Shown here one piece after another: positions 1 through 9,000 of a stretch of 9,018 nt of DNA. Origin of the DNA: Actinomycetota bacterium (lineage in GTDB: Bacteria > Actinomycetota > Actinomycetes > Mycobacteriales > Micromonosporaceae); assembly GCA_005885115.1 (NCBI GenBank), contig VAXX01000068.1, forward strand, positions 1-9,018, given 5' to 3'. Numbering within the stretch: the first letter of the stretch is position 1; each line of letters starts with the position of its first letter. The position numbers and the translations under genes were made by a program. The notes beneath the pieces were generated by a model that did no database searches, was not told where the DNA came from, and worked only from the letters and a program-made list of their open reading frames with translations.

Positions 1-1
1 A

Positions 2-184
2 CACGTCGCGACGGTGCGGACCGATCCGGTGACGGCGGGCGGCACCGACACCCTGACGTGGACGTACGGATACACCGGGGACCAGCTCCTGTCGGTCTGC
101 CCGCCGGGCACCACGACGGCGTGCACGACGTACGGGTACGACCAGCATCCGGCCTCGCAGTACCGCAACCAGGTGCTCGACCTG
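2..184 (+). other. YD-repeat strands of the Rhs shell ahead of the first LamG
   Basis: The encoded peptide has the Rhs strand pattern: LTWTYGYTGDQLLSVCPP, then ACTTYGYDQHP, then a tether QYRNQVLDLRPG leading into LamG. It shows that the shell begins upstream of the window and that LamG-1 is set into the repeat run rather than preceding it. Confidence 0.65.
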
Positions 185-3019
185 CGTCCGGGCTCGTACT
201 GGCCGCTCGACGAGACCTCCGGGACGGTCGCGTCGAGCGCGGTCGTCGCGAACGAGGGCGCCGACAACGCCACGTACACCAGTGTGTCGCTCGGGCAGCC
301 CGCCCCGCTCGCCGGGAGCGCGGCCACGGCGGCCGGGTTCGACGGCACCGCCTCGATGGTCGGCCTGCCCAGCCTCAAGATGAGCGTCAACACCGAAGCC
401 TCCATCTCGCTGTGGTTCAACGCACCCGCCGGTGCGCCGGCGGGTGTGCTATTCGGCTACTCCGACGCACCGATCAAACCCACGCCCACGATGGGCAACC
501 ACGAGCCGGTGTTGTATCTGGGGTCGGACGGGCATCTCCTCGGTGAGTTCTGGGAGACCGCCAGCGACTACACGCCCAACCCGGTCGTGACACCGACCTC
601 GTACGCCGACGGCAAGTGGCACCACGTGCTGCTGACCGGATCGCAGTCGGTCCAGGTGATGTATGTCGACGGGGTGCAGATCGGCACCACGCCCGGCCCG
701 AACGGCCAGATCCAGACCACCGACGCGTGGCAGTGGCGCTTCAACTACCTGGGTACGGGGCTCCTCGGTCCGGACAACAACGGGGTCTCCTGGCCGGACC
801 AGCCGTACACCGACGGGCAGACCCTCGTCCCGGCCTACTTCAAGGGCTCCATGGCGGATGTCGCGTTCTGGCCCACCGCGTTGACCGCGGCCGACGCCAC
901 CGCGCTCTACCGCGCCGGTACCCACCCGGACACGCTGCTCACCTCGATCACCCGTCCGTCCGGCAAGGCGTACGCCGCCGTGACGTACGACCAGCGGACG
1001 GCGGCCGTCACCGGGCTGACCGACGAGAACGGCGGCACGTGGGGGCTTGCCGCGCCGTCGGTCGCCGGCTCCAGCCAGGTGTTCCGGTCCGCGGTCATGG
1101 GGCCCGGCCCGCTCGCGTACTACCGCCTCGGTGACACGCCCGGAGCGGTGCAGCCGTACAGCGAGGTGAAGTACGCCCCGGCCGCGTACTCCGGTGTGAC
1201 GCTGGGCGTACCGGGGCGGTTCACCGACGAGCCGGCCGCCCAGTTCAACGGCTCGTCCGGGTACGTGAGCCTGCCGTCCGGACTCTTCCCGACCGGAGCG
1301 AGCTCGCAGGACCTGTGGTTCAACACCATGTCCGGCGGAGTACTGCTGTCCTCGCAGGCGTCCGCGCTCGGCGGTGCCGCCGGCCCGGCCCTACCGGTCA
1401 TGTGGATCGCCTCGGACGGAAGGCTGCGCGGCCTGTCGCCGTCGACCACGCCGATCGGCCCGCTCACCGCGATGAAGCTGACCAACAAGTGCGTCGACGA
1501 CAGCGCCGGCGGCACCGCCAACGGCACGCACGTACAGATCTGGACGTGTACGAGCGACGACCAGAACCAGAGCTGGTCACTCTTCCCCGACGGCACGATC
1601 CGCTTCGCCGGCAAGTGCCTGGACATCGACGCGAGCGGCGCCGACCACGGTACGGGCAACGGCGACAAGCTTCTGCTCTGGGACTGCACCGGCGGCTACA
1701 ACCAGGTGTGGCAGGCCAAGAACGGCAGCCTCGTCAACCCGACGTCCGGGCGGTGCCTGGACGACCCGGCCGGGTCGCTGACCGACGGCACCCAGCTGGA
1801 GATCTGGGACTGCAACGGCGGGCCGACGCAGCTTTTCGCGCAGTCGCTGGTCACCCAGAAGCCGGTCAACGACGGGCTGTGGCACCACGCGGTACTCACC
1901 TCGTCCGGCGCCCAGCAGGCGTTGTATCTCGACGGCGTGAAGGTGTACTCGTCGACGGACAAGACCGCGCTCACGCCGGGCGGGCAGCCGGACGCGTTCA
2001 TCGGCGCGGGCGACACCGGTACGAGCGCGTCCGGACTCACCACGGGGACGACGGCGTACTTCTCGGGTTCGATCGGTGACGTCGCGTTCTACCCGGTTCA
2101 GTTGAGCGACCAGCAGGTGGGTACGCAGTTCGTCGCGGCCAAGCAGTCGTTCGGGCTCGCCCCGATGACCACGGTCACCGTCACCGACCCGGGCGGCAAG
2201 CCGGTCGCGTACCAGTACGACACGCTGATGGGCAACCGGCCGATCGCGCAGATCGACGGGCTCGGCAACAAGACGACGTACGGATACGACACGTCCGGGT
2301 TCCTCGACACGGTCACCGACCCGGACGGCGACGTCATCACCACCGGACACGACAGCGACGGCAACGAGGTCTCCCGGACAACGTGCCAGAACCAGGCCAG
2401 CCGCGCCTGCTCGACGTCGTACTCCACGTACGCGCCCAACACCCAGGGCCTTGACGTGGCGAAGAACGCGAAAGTCACCACCTCCGGTGACTACACCGGC
2501 GGTGGCGGGTGGAGTACCGCCTCGATGGTCGACGGAAACACCACATCGGTATCGGGGACCGCCGAGGGCTGGGCGAGTACCGCGTACTCGAGCGCGAGTA
2601 ACACGTCGTGGGTACAGCTGGACTTCGGGGCGGCGAAGACCATCGACCGGGTCGACCTGTACGCGCGCAACGACGACCCTTACACCGGGATGTACTTCCC
2701 GCAGAACTTCACGATCGCGGTCTCGACGGACGGCACGAACTGGACGACGGTCGCGTCACCGACCGGGTACGCGCAGCCGACCACACCGGCGCCGGCCTCG
2801 TTCGGCTTCGCGCCGACCAGTGCCCGGTACGTGAAGGTCACCGCCACCCTTCTGCGCGGCGTGGGCAGCGAGTACCGGTTCGAGCTCGCCGAGCTGATCG
2901 CGTTCAACGACCGGCCCGACCCGAGCGCGGGTCAGCTGCTGACCACACGGGACGCGCGGTCCCCGGGTTCCCGACGGGCCGGAAGACGACGATCGCGTAC
3001 ACCGACGGGAAGAGCGTGA
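2..3019 (+). CDS. N-terminal part of a giant Rhs/YD-repeat polymorphic toxin (LamG, ricin-B, F5/8C domains), 5'-partial, ends at a frameshift
   Basis: This is the surface-binding part of a large secreted Rhs toxin. The frame is open through the left window edge. GTG at 14 is the first possible start but has no ribosome binding site, and the protein already begins inside a YD repeat (WTYGYTG, TTYGYDQ), so the real start lies upstream. Counting from GTG14 (1001 codons): LamG about 58-302; a second LamG 357-707 interrupted by a ricin-B lectin 482-610; YD repeats 712-811; F5/8 type C 813-966. The last 20 or so residues (after LLTTRDARSPG) turn into Arg-rich nonsense and stop at TGA 3017-3019, while sensible Rhs sequence continues in frame 1. 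So this is not a natural C-terminus: the reading is a one-base deletion or sequencing error, or a programmed -1 shift. Sure of family and domains; unsure whether the break is real. Confidence 0.88.
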   Translation, partial: HVATVRTDPVTAGGTDTLTWTYGYTGDQLLSVCPPGTTTACTTYGYDQHPASQYRNQVLDLRPGSYWPLDETSGTVASSAVVANEGADNATYTSVSLGQPAPLAGSAATAAGFDGTASMVGLPSLKMSVNTEASISLWFNAPAGAPAGVLFGYSDAPIKPTPTMGNHEPVLYLGSDGHLLGEFWETASDYTPNPVVTPTSYADGKWHHVLLTGSQSVQVMYVDGVQIGTTPGPNGQIQTTDAWQWRFNYLGTGLLGPDNNGVSWPDQPYTDGQTLVPAYFKGSMADVAFWPTALTAADATALYRAGTHPDTLLTSITRPSGKAYAAVTYDQRTAAVTGLTDENGGTWGLAAPSVAGSSQVFRSAVMGPGPLAYYRLGDTPGAVQPYSEVKYAPAAYSGVTLGVPGRFTDEPAAQFNGSSGYVSLPSGLFPTGASSQDLWFNTMSGGVLLSSQASALGGAAGPALPVMWIASDGRLRGLSPSTTPIGPLTAMKLTNKCVDDSAGGTANGTHVQIWTCTSDDQNQSWSLFPDGTIRFAGKCLDIDASGADHGTGNGDKLLLWDCTGGYNQVWQAKNGSLVNPTSGRCLDDPAGSLTDGTQLEIWDCNGGPTQLFAQSLVTQKPVNDGLWHHAVLTSSGAQQALYLDGVKVYSSTDKTALTPGGQPDAFIGAGDTGTSASGLTTGTTAYFSGSIGDVAFYPVQLSDQQVGTQFVAAKQSFGLAPMTTVTVTDPGGKPVAYQYDTLMGNRPIAQIDGLGNKTTYGYDTSGFLDTVTDPDGDVITTGHDSDGNEVSRTTCQNQASRACSTSYSTYAPNTQGLDVAKNAKVTTSGDYTGGGGWSTASMVDGNTTSVSGTAEGWASTAYSSASNTSWVQLDFGAAKTIDRVDLYARNDDPYTGMYFPQNFTIAVSTDGTNWTTVASPTGYAQPTTPAPASFGFAPTSARYVKVTATLLRGVGSEYRFELAELIAFNDRPDPSAGQLLTTRDARSPGSRRAGRRRSRTPTGRA
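185..919 (+). other. LamG / concanavalin A-like domain 1
   Basis: Residues about 58-302 from GTG14. It opens with the LamG_3-type strand SYWPLDETSGTVASS and continues with SISLWFNAPA, the loop KWHHVLLTGSQSVQVMYVDG and the closing GSMADVAFWPTALTAADATALY. These are the hallmark strands of secreted actinobacterial LamG domains, which usually bind glycans or serve as surface-adhesion modules; the ligand here cannot be read from the sequence. Confidence 0.85.
1082..2134 (+). other. LamG domain 2, split into two halves by a ricin-B lectin
   Basis: The N-terminal half (about 1082-1453) has AYYRLGDTPG, AAQFNGSSGYVSLPSG and WIASDGRLRGL. The C-terminal half (about 1847-2134) resumes with KPVNDGLWHHAVLTSSGAQ, ALYLDGVKVYSS and SGSIGDVAFYPVQLSDQQVG. 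Put together the halves make one ordinary LamG domain that matches domain 1 strand for strand (SDGHLLGEF against SDGRLRGLS; DGKWHHVLLTG against DGLWHHAVLTS). The gap holds a complete ricin-type domain, so this is a nested insertion, not two domains side by side. Confidence 0.83.
1457..1843 (+). other. Ricin-type beta-trefoil lectin domain (three repeats)
   Basis: Residues about 482-610 from GTG14 form three ricin-B subdomains of about 43 residues. Each has one cysteine pair: C493/C512, C535/C558 and C581/C600, spaced 19, 23 and 19. QxW motifs are QSW (519-521) and QVW (564-566); the third has decayed to QLF (606-608). Repeat starts read NKCVDDSAGG, GKCLDIDASG and GRCLDDPAGS. The family binds galactose, xylan or similar glycans through the repeats. 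The paired cysteines suit an exported, oxidised protein. Confidence 0.9.
2135..2449 (+). other. YD-repeat strands between LamG-2 and the F5/8C domain
   Basis: Encodes Rhs strands: VTVTDPGGKPVAYQYDTLMG, QIDGLGNKTTYGYDTSGFL and TVTDPDGDVITTGHDSDGN, then SRTTCQNQASRACSTSYSTY. The Cys-containing SRTTCQ segment is a familiar element of actinobacterial Rhs proteins, where it normally leads straight to an RDARS-type strand. Here the F5/8C domain lies between them. Confidence 0.75.
2450..2911 (+). other. F5/8 type C (discoidin / CBM32-like) domain
   Basis: Residues about 813-966. Diagnostic pieces in order: VAKNAKVTTSG, STASMVDGNTTS (the ASxxVDGN element), SWVQLDFGAAKTIDRVDLY (core strand), NFTIAVSTDGTNWTTVAS, ARYVKVTAT and ELAELIAFN. 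These match the eight-stranded galactose-binding-like fold used for carbohydrate or lipid binding by secreted proteins. It is a third type of binding module in the same polypeptide. It ends about 50 bases before the frame break, so the break does not damage the domain itself. Confidence 0.87.
2962..2968 (+). other. Frame break; perfect X_XXY_YYZ -1 slippery heptamer (C_CCG_GGT)
   Basis: Upstream frame-2 codons here are TCC CCG GGT TCC. A -1 slip on C_CCG_GGT makes the ribosome read CCG GGT then TTC CCG ACG, giving ARSPGFPTGRKTTIAYTDG, which joins the two halves of the Rhs protein without losing a residue. Adding one C or G to the run CCCCGGG at 2961-2967 gives the same protein, so a homopolymer deletion or sequencing error explains the sequence equally well. 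The frame change itself is directly visible; the mechanism is not. Confidence 0.75.
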
Positions 3020-3021
3020 TG
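3007..3021 (+). promoter_or_regulatory. TGATG stop/start overlap with Shine-Dalgarno-like GGGAAGAG
   Basis: The frame-2 stop TGA (3017-3019) shares its A with ATG (3019-3021) in frame 1. GGGAAGAG at 3007-3014 ends four bases before that ATG and could pair with the 16S tail. This is the usual form of translational coupling by re-initiation and would let a ribosome that terminates at 3017 start the downstream part. It may be coincidence, because coding sequence continues upstream of this ATG. Confidence 0.4.
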
Positions 3022-6000
3022 TCGGCGGACAACAGCGCGGTGCCGGCACCGGCCGGGCTGGCGTACAAGACGACGTCCCCGGGCGGCGCCACGAACGCGG
3101 TGGCGTATCTGCACAATGGCGACGTCGCCTCGACCACCGACGCGGACAAGCTCGCCACGTCGTACGCGTACGACAATCTCGGCCGGGTGGCCACCCGTAC
3201 CGTGGCGGCGCCGGGCGGCAACCTGGTGACGACCTTCGGGTACGACGGGCGCAACCAGGTCATGTCCGAGACCGACCCGTCAGTCACCAACCGGGTCAGC
3301 GGCGCGAAGCACACACCGACCACGAAGACGACGTTCGACGCGGACGGAAACATCACCGCGCAGACGGTCTCGGACTCGGTGGCCGGCGGCGACGCCGCCC
3401 GGAAACGTACGTACACCTACAACACTCACGACCAGCAGGCCACGAGCGTCGACCCGCTCGGCAACACGACGACGTACACGTACGACGGCTATGGCCGCAA
3501 GGCGTCGGAGACCGACCCGCTCGGCACCACGACGGCGTACACCTACGACGCCAACGGCCACCTGTTGACCCAGGTGCTGACCAACTACACCGGGGACCCG
3601 GTGAACAAACAGTCCGCTGCGCCGCTGACCGAGGAGTCGCGGGCGTACGACCCGGCGGGGCGGCTCGCGTCCCTCACCGACGCGATGGGCGGGAAGACGT
3701 CGTACACGTACACCGACTATGGCCGCAAGGCGTCGGAGACCGACCCGCTCGGCACCACGACGGCGTACACCTACGACGCCAACGGCCACCTGTTGACCCA
3801 GGTGCTGACCAACTACACCGGGGACCCGGTGAACAAACAGTCCGCTGCGCCGCTGACCGAGGAGTCGCGGGCGTACGACCCGGCGGGGCGGCTCGCGTCC
3901 CTCACCGACGCGATGGGCGGGAAGACGTCGTACACGTACACCGACAACCGGCTCGTGGCGACGGTGACGAAGGTTGACGCGCAGGGCAACAACCCGTTCG
4001 TCCTCCAGTCGAACACGTACGACCCGGCAGGCCACCTGACCCAGCGGGTCACCGGCAACGGCGCGACCACCACGGCGTACACATATGACGCGGCGGCGCG
4101 GCAGACCTCAAGCACGCTCGACCCGACCGGTGCCAGGCGCGGCACCACCGTGTCGTACACCGCGGACGACGCGATCGCCACGAGCGCGAGCACGGACGCG
4201 AGCGGGGCGACGTTGGTGACCAGCGCGACGTACGACCCGATGGGTCACGTCACCTCGAAGTCGATCCGCTCCGACGGCGCGGGACACCCGACCGGCTGGT
4301 GGCGTCTGGGCCAGACCAGCGGCACCTCGGTCGTCGACGCCTCGGGCACGGGCAACACCGCGTCGACCACCGCGACCGGAGTCACCTGGTCCGGCGGCGT
4401 GGCGGTGCTCGACGGGAGCACCGGTGCGGTGTCCACGAACGGGCCGGTACTCACGACCACCGCGTCGTACTCCGTGTCGGCGTGGGTCGACCTGTCGGCA
4501 AGCGCCGGCACCGGCGCGGTCGTGGCGCAGGACGGCGGCACGCAGACACCGTTCAACCTCGGCTACGACGCCGGGGCGAAGGACTGGCGATTCAGCCTCT
4601 CGGACGCGGACACGTCAGGCGCCACATACACCACGGCCGCGAGTACGGCCGGCGGCGCCGCGACCGGTACCTGGGTGCACCTGGTCGGCGTCTACGACGC
4701 GGCCACCGCACGGATCACCTTGTACGTCAACGGTTCCGCCGCCGGTTCGACGCCGTACAGCTCGGTCTGGCAGGGCAGCGGTGCGTTGCAGATCGGCCGG
4801 GCGAAAGTCAACGGCGCGTACGCGCAGTACCTCAACGGTCAGGTCTCCGACGTTCAGGTGTACCAGCGCGCCCTGTCCGGTACGGACGTGTCGACGCTGT
4901 TCACCGCCGGCCGTACCGGTGGGTCGGTCGCCTCCTCCAACAAAATCACCACGTCCTGGGCGCTCGACTCACGCGGGTACCCGACGCCGATGACCGACGG
5001 GAACGGAAACGTCACCAGCTACACGTACGACGAGACCGGCCACCTCACGGTCACCACCGCGCCGACAGTCACCACCGAGACGTCGACCCAGCCCCCGACC
5101 GCGACGCACCCGACGACCTATCGCGGATACGACACGTTCGGTGAGGTGGTGGAGACCAAGGACGCCGACGGAAACATCACCACGACCGGGTATGACGCGG
5201 ACGGGCACCCGGTCACCCTGACGGCGCCGTCGTACACCCAGCCGGGTACGACGACGGTGCTCACCCCGGTGACCACGAGTACGTACGACGCCGGCGGAAA
5301 CCGGGTCTCCGTCAAGGATCCGCTGGGACACACCAAGACGTACCTGTACGACCAGCTCGGCGACCTCGCGAAGACGACGGCCGCGAACGGTGCGGTCACC
5401 CACGCGACGTACGACACCAACGGCGACCGGCTGTCGGTGACCGATCCGGCGGGCGGGCAGACCCGGGCGACGTACGACCACCTCGGTCGCCAGCTCACGA
5501 GCACGGTCATCGACCGGGCACCCAGCACGGCGAGCTTCAAGACCACCAACTCGTACGCCGCGTCGACCACCAACCCCGGCGGCGCGAGGCTGGCCGCGGT
5601 CACCAGCGCCACCGGAGTCGTCACCACGTACGGGTACGACGCGCTCGGGCAGACCACGTCCGTCAAGGACGGGGTCGGCAACACGACGAAGTACTCGTAC
5701 GACTTCCTCGGCCGCCGGACCGCGGTCACCGCGCCGGACAAGACGTCCGTGACGAGCACGTACGACCAGCTCGGCGACGTCGTCACACAGACCGCGCGGG
5801 ACAGTACGGGCGCCGCTGTGCTCACCCAGTCGGCGACGTACGACTCGGTCGGTCACCTGCTCTCGGCCAAGAACGGTCGCGGATACACCACGACGTTCAC
5901 CTACGACGCGACCGGGCTGCTGACCCAGGAGGTCCAGCCGGTCTCCAGTACATCGTCCATCACGACGACGTTCGGGTACGACGCGGCGGGCAACCGCACC

Positions 6001-9000
6001 CGGTTCACCGACGGCCGGAACAACGCGTGGATCTACACATACAACACGTGGAACAAGCCCGAGTCGGTCATCGAGCCCACCACGCCGACATACACCACCA
6101 CGGCCACCCGTACCTCGACGGTCACGTACGACGCGGGCGGTGAGCCGGTCAGCCGGGCGCTGCCCGGCGGGGTAACGGTGTCCGCCACGTACGACACGGT
6201 CGGCAACCTGCTGACCGAGGCGGGTACCGGTGCCGATGCGGCGACCGCCTCCCGTGCCTTCACCTACGACCTCGACAACCGGATGACCTCGGCCGCCACC
6301 GGCGCCGTCGGCACGGTCGTGGCGACCTCGGACACGTTCACCTACAACGACCGTGGCCTCCTGCTCAGTGCCAAGGGCAGCGCGGGTACGAGCTCGTTCG
6401 GCTACACCGATGACGGGCTGATGAGCAAGCGCACCGACTCGGCCGGCTCGACGTCGTACTCGTACGACAAGGCCGACCGGCTCTCGTCGCTGACCGACGC
6501 CGCCACCGGCGTGAAGCTCGGCTACTCGTACAACAGCCTGTCCCAGGTGAGTTCGGTCAAGTACGGCACGAGTCAGGACAGTCGCAGCCTCAGCTACGAC
6601 AGCATGCACCGGTTGAAGTCCGACACGCTGAAGACGTCGGCCAGCGCGACGGTGGCGTCGATCGGGTACACCTACGACGCCAACAGCAACCTCGCGTCGA
6701 AGACCACGACCGGGTTCGCCGGGGCGGCCACCAACGCGTACTCGTACGACCAGGCCGACCGGCTCACCTCCTGGAAGAAGACCGTCGGCTCGACGACCAC
6801 CACGACCTCATACGGGTACGACGCCTCGGGCAACCGGACGAAGGTCGGCGCCAACGTCTACACGTACGACGCACGCGACGAGCTCACCAGCGACGGCACC
6901 AACACGTACACCTACACGGCGCGCGGCACGCTCTCGAAGCAGAACACGAGCGCGGTCACCACGGACGCGTACGGGCAGACAATCAGCCAGGGCGGTACGA
7001 CGTTCACGTACGACGCGGTGGGCCGGGTACTCAAGTCCGGTTCGGCGGTCACCCTCGCGTACTCCGGCGCCGGCAATACACCGTCGTCGGACGCCGCCAA
7101 CACCTACAGCCGGGACCCGGCCGGCGGGCTCGTCGGCATCGGCAAGGTCGGCGGTACCACGGCCAACGGACTCCTCGCCTGGACCGACCAGCACACGGAC
7201 GTGGTCGGTGACTTCACCGCCACGGGTACGGCGCTGGCCGGCTCGACGGCGTACGACCCGCTCGGCAACGTCATCGCGGGTGCGTCACCGGTGGGTCAGC
7301 TCGGGTACCAGTCCGGCTGGACCGACAAGACGACCGGCAAGGTGAACATGGCGGCCCGCTGGTACAACCCGGCGACCGGCCAGTTCATGAACAAGGACAC
7401 CGCGTCTCCGAGCCCGGTACCGAACTCGGCGGCGACCAACCCGTTCGCGTACGTCGACGACAACCCGATGCTCAAGACGGACCCGTCGGGCCACGGGTGG
7501 TGGAGCGACCTCACGTCGGACGTCTCCGACGCCTGGGACGCCACATCCAACTTCATCTCCAACACCGCAGAGGACCTCTGGAACACCGGGGTCCAGGCCT
7601 GGGACAGCGTCGAGTCGTGGACGGACAAGCACGTCGTCCAGCCGTTCAACTCGTTCGTCAACAAGGTCGAGGACAAGTTCAACGCCCAGCTCAAGTGGAT
7701 CGACGCACAGATCAAGAAGACCGAGGCGCTGATCAAGTCGATCAACCGCTCGATCACGCAGACACTCCACAACGCACAACACTTCGTCAGTACGGCGTAC
7801 CACGCGACCGTCAACGCGGTGAAAGCCACCGGTAACTTCATCAAGAACCACGCGGCGGCGATCGGCGAGTTCGTCGTATCGACGGCCGCGTTCATGGGAT
7901 GTGAAGCCGTCCTGGGTGCGTTCACCGCCGGCGTCGGCGCGGTCGCCGGTGCGGTGGTGTGTGGTGCGGTGGCCGGTGCGGTGGGTGGTCTGTTCCACCA
8001 GGGCATCGCGTGCGCCACGGGCAAGGGCTCGTGCTCGGCGGGCTCGTTCCTCAAGGCCGGCGTGGTCGGTGGTGTGATCGGCGGACTGTCCGGTCTCGGT
8101 GGTGCGTTGGGCGGCAAGCTGCTCACCGCGATCGGCGGCAAGGCACTGCGCGCGGTCGGTGGGTTGTTCGGTCGCGGCGGTACCGAGGGCCTCGACGCCG
8201 CCGCGTCCGACGGCGCGTCGAGTGCGGCCGATGGCGCGCTGGAGAGCGGTACCGACAGCGGCGCCACGTCGGCGACCGACGACGCGGCGCAGGCTTCGTC
8301 CAAGGGCGGGCACGGCGACAGCGCGCCGGCCGACGACCCGGCGCCGTCAGGCGCGAAGGACGACGGCCCCGCCGCGGGCAAGGACAGCAAGTCCAACTCC
8401 TGCGGTACCGGCGTGCACAGCTTCGTCGGCTCCACCCCGGTGGTGCTGGCCGACGGCAGCGGCAAGCCGATCGACCAGGTGAAGGTCGGCGACACCATCA
8501 GCAACTCGGTACCCGGCGACACGACCAACCAGAGCAACACGGTATCGGCGGTCATCGTCACGAAGACCGACCACGACTTCGTGGACGTTTCGGTGCGGCC
8601 GGTGAAGCCCAAGACCGGCACGCTCGCCCGGGCCGCGGTCTCCGTCGCCGCGGCGGCGGTCGCCGTACATGGTGGGACGCTCACCACGACGTACCACCAT
8701 CCGTTCTACGACGCGACGCGCTCCGCGTTCGTCGAGGCGCGGGACCTGCGTACCGGCGACGAGCTGCAGACCCCGACCGGGTACGCCGTCGTCACCGGGG
8801 TACGCCTGTACCACGCCACCGCGGTCACGTACGACCTCACCATCGGCGACCTCCACACGTACTATGTGATGGCTGGCAATGTGCCTGTACTGGTACACAA
8901 CGTCAACACGCCTACCGGCTGCGGACCGAACGGTGAGCCAATTTACGACATTCCCGGTGGGTCAATTGGTGGTCAAGGTTCCGGCCAGCGGATTCCTGCG

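Larger units (their letters stand above)
2968..4296 (+). repeat. YD-repeat block 1 of the Rhs beta-cage
   Basis: Encodes successive Rhs strands such as LATSYAYDNLGRVATRTV, TTFGYDGRNQVMSETD, TTYTYDGYGRKASETD, TTAYTYDANGHLL, ESRAYDPAGRLASLTDAMG, QSNTYDPAGHLTQ, TTAYTYDAAARQ and SATYDPMGHV. In Rhs and TcB/TcC proteins these strands coil into a closed shell around the toxin. The block includes the 228-bp duplication described separately and leads into the third LamG. Confidence 0.9.

Noticed and set aside
14..16. GTG as the true start of the N-terminal frame
   Set aside because: No Shine-Dalgarno is visible, the frame is open to the left edge, and the first residues already lie inside a YD-repeat strand with no signal peptide.
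2451..2834. Overlapping plus-strand frame inside the F5/8C domain
   Set aside because: The product is Arg/Thr-rich low-complexity sequence, a shadow of the F5/8C coding frame.
3490..3945. Repeat as a CRISPR array or mobile-element terminal repeat
   Set aside because: It is two adjoining identical coding units without spacers, inverted ends or a transposase. It is an in-frame duplication.
4969..6609. 546-codon open frame on the minus strand, and a similar one at 7296-8687
   Set aside because: Their products are Arg/Val/Gly- or Ser/Pro-rich without domain features, they repeat exactly where the sense strand repeats, and the sense strand carries unmistakable Rhs and HINT motifs. They follow from high GC and self-complementary Tyr-Asp codons.
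8399..8904. HINT domain as a true splicing intein
   Set aside because: No extein Cys/Ser/Thr follows the terminal HN, the domain is short, and its position after the RHS core and pre-toxin region matches a toxin-release protease.
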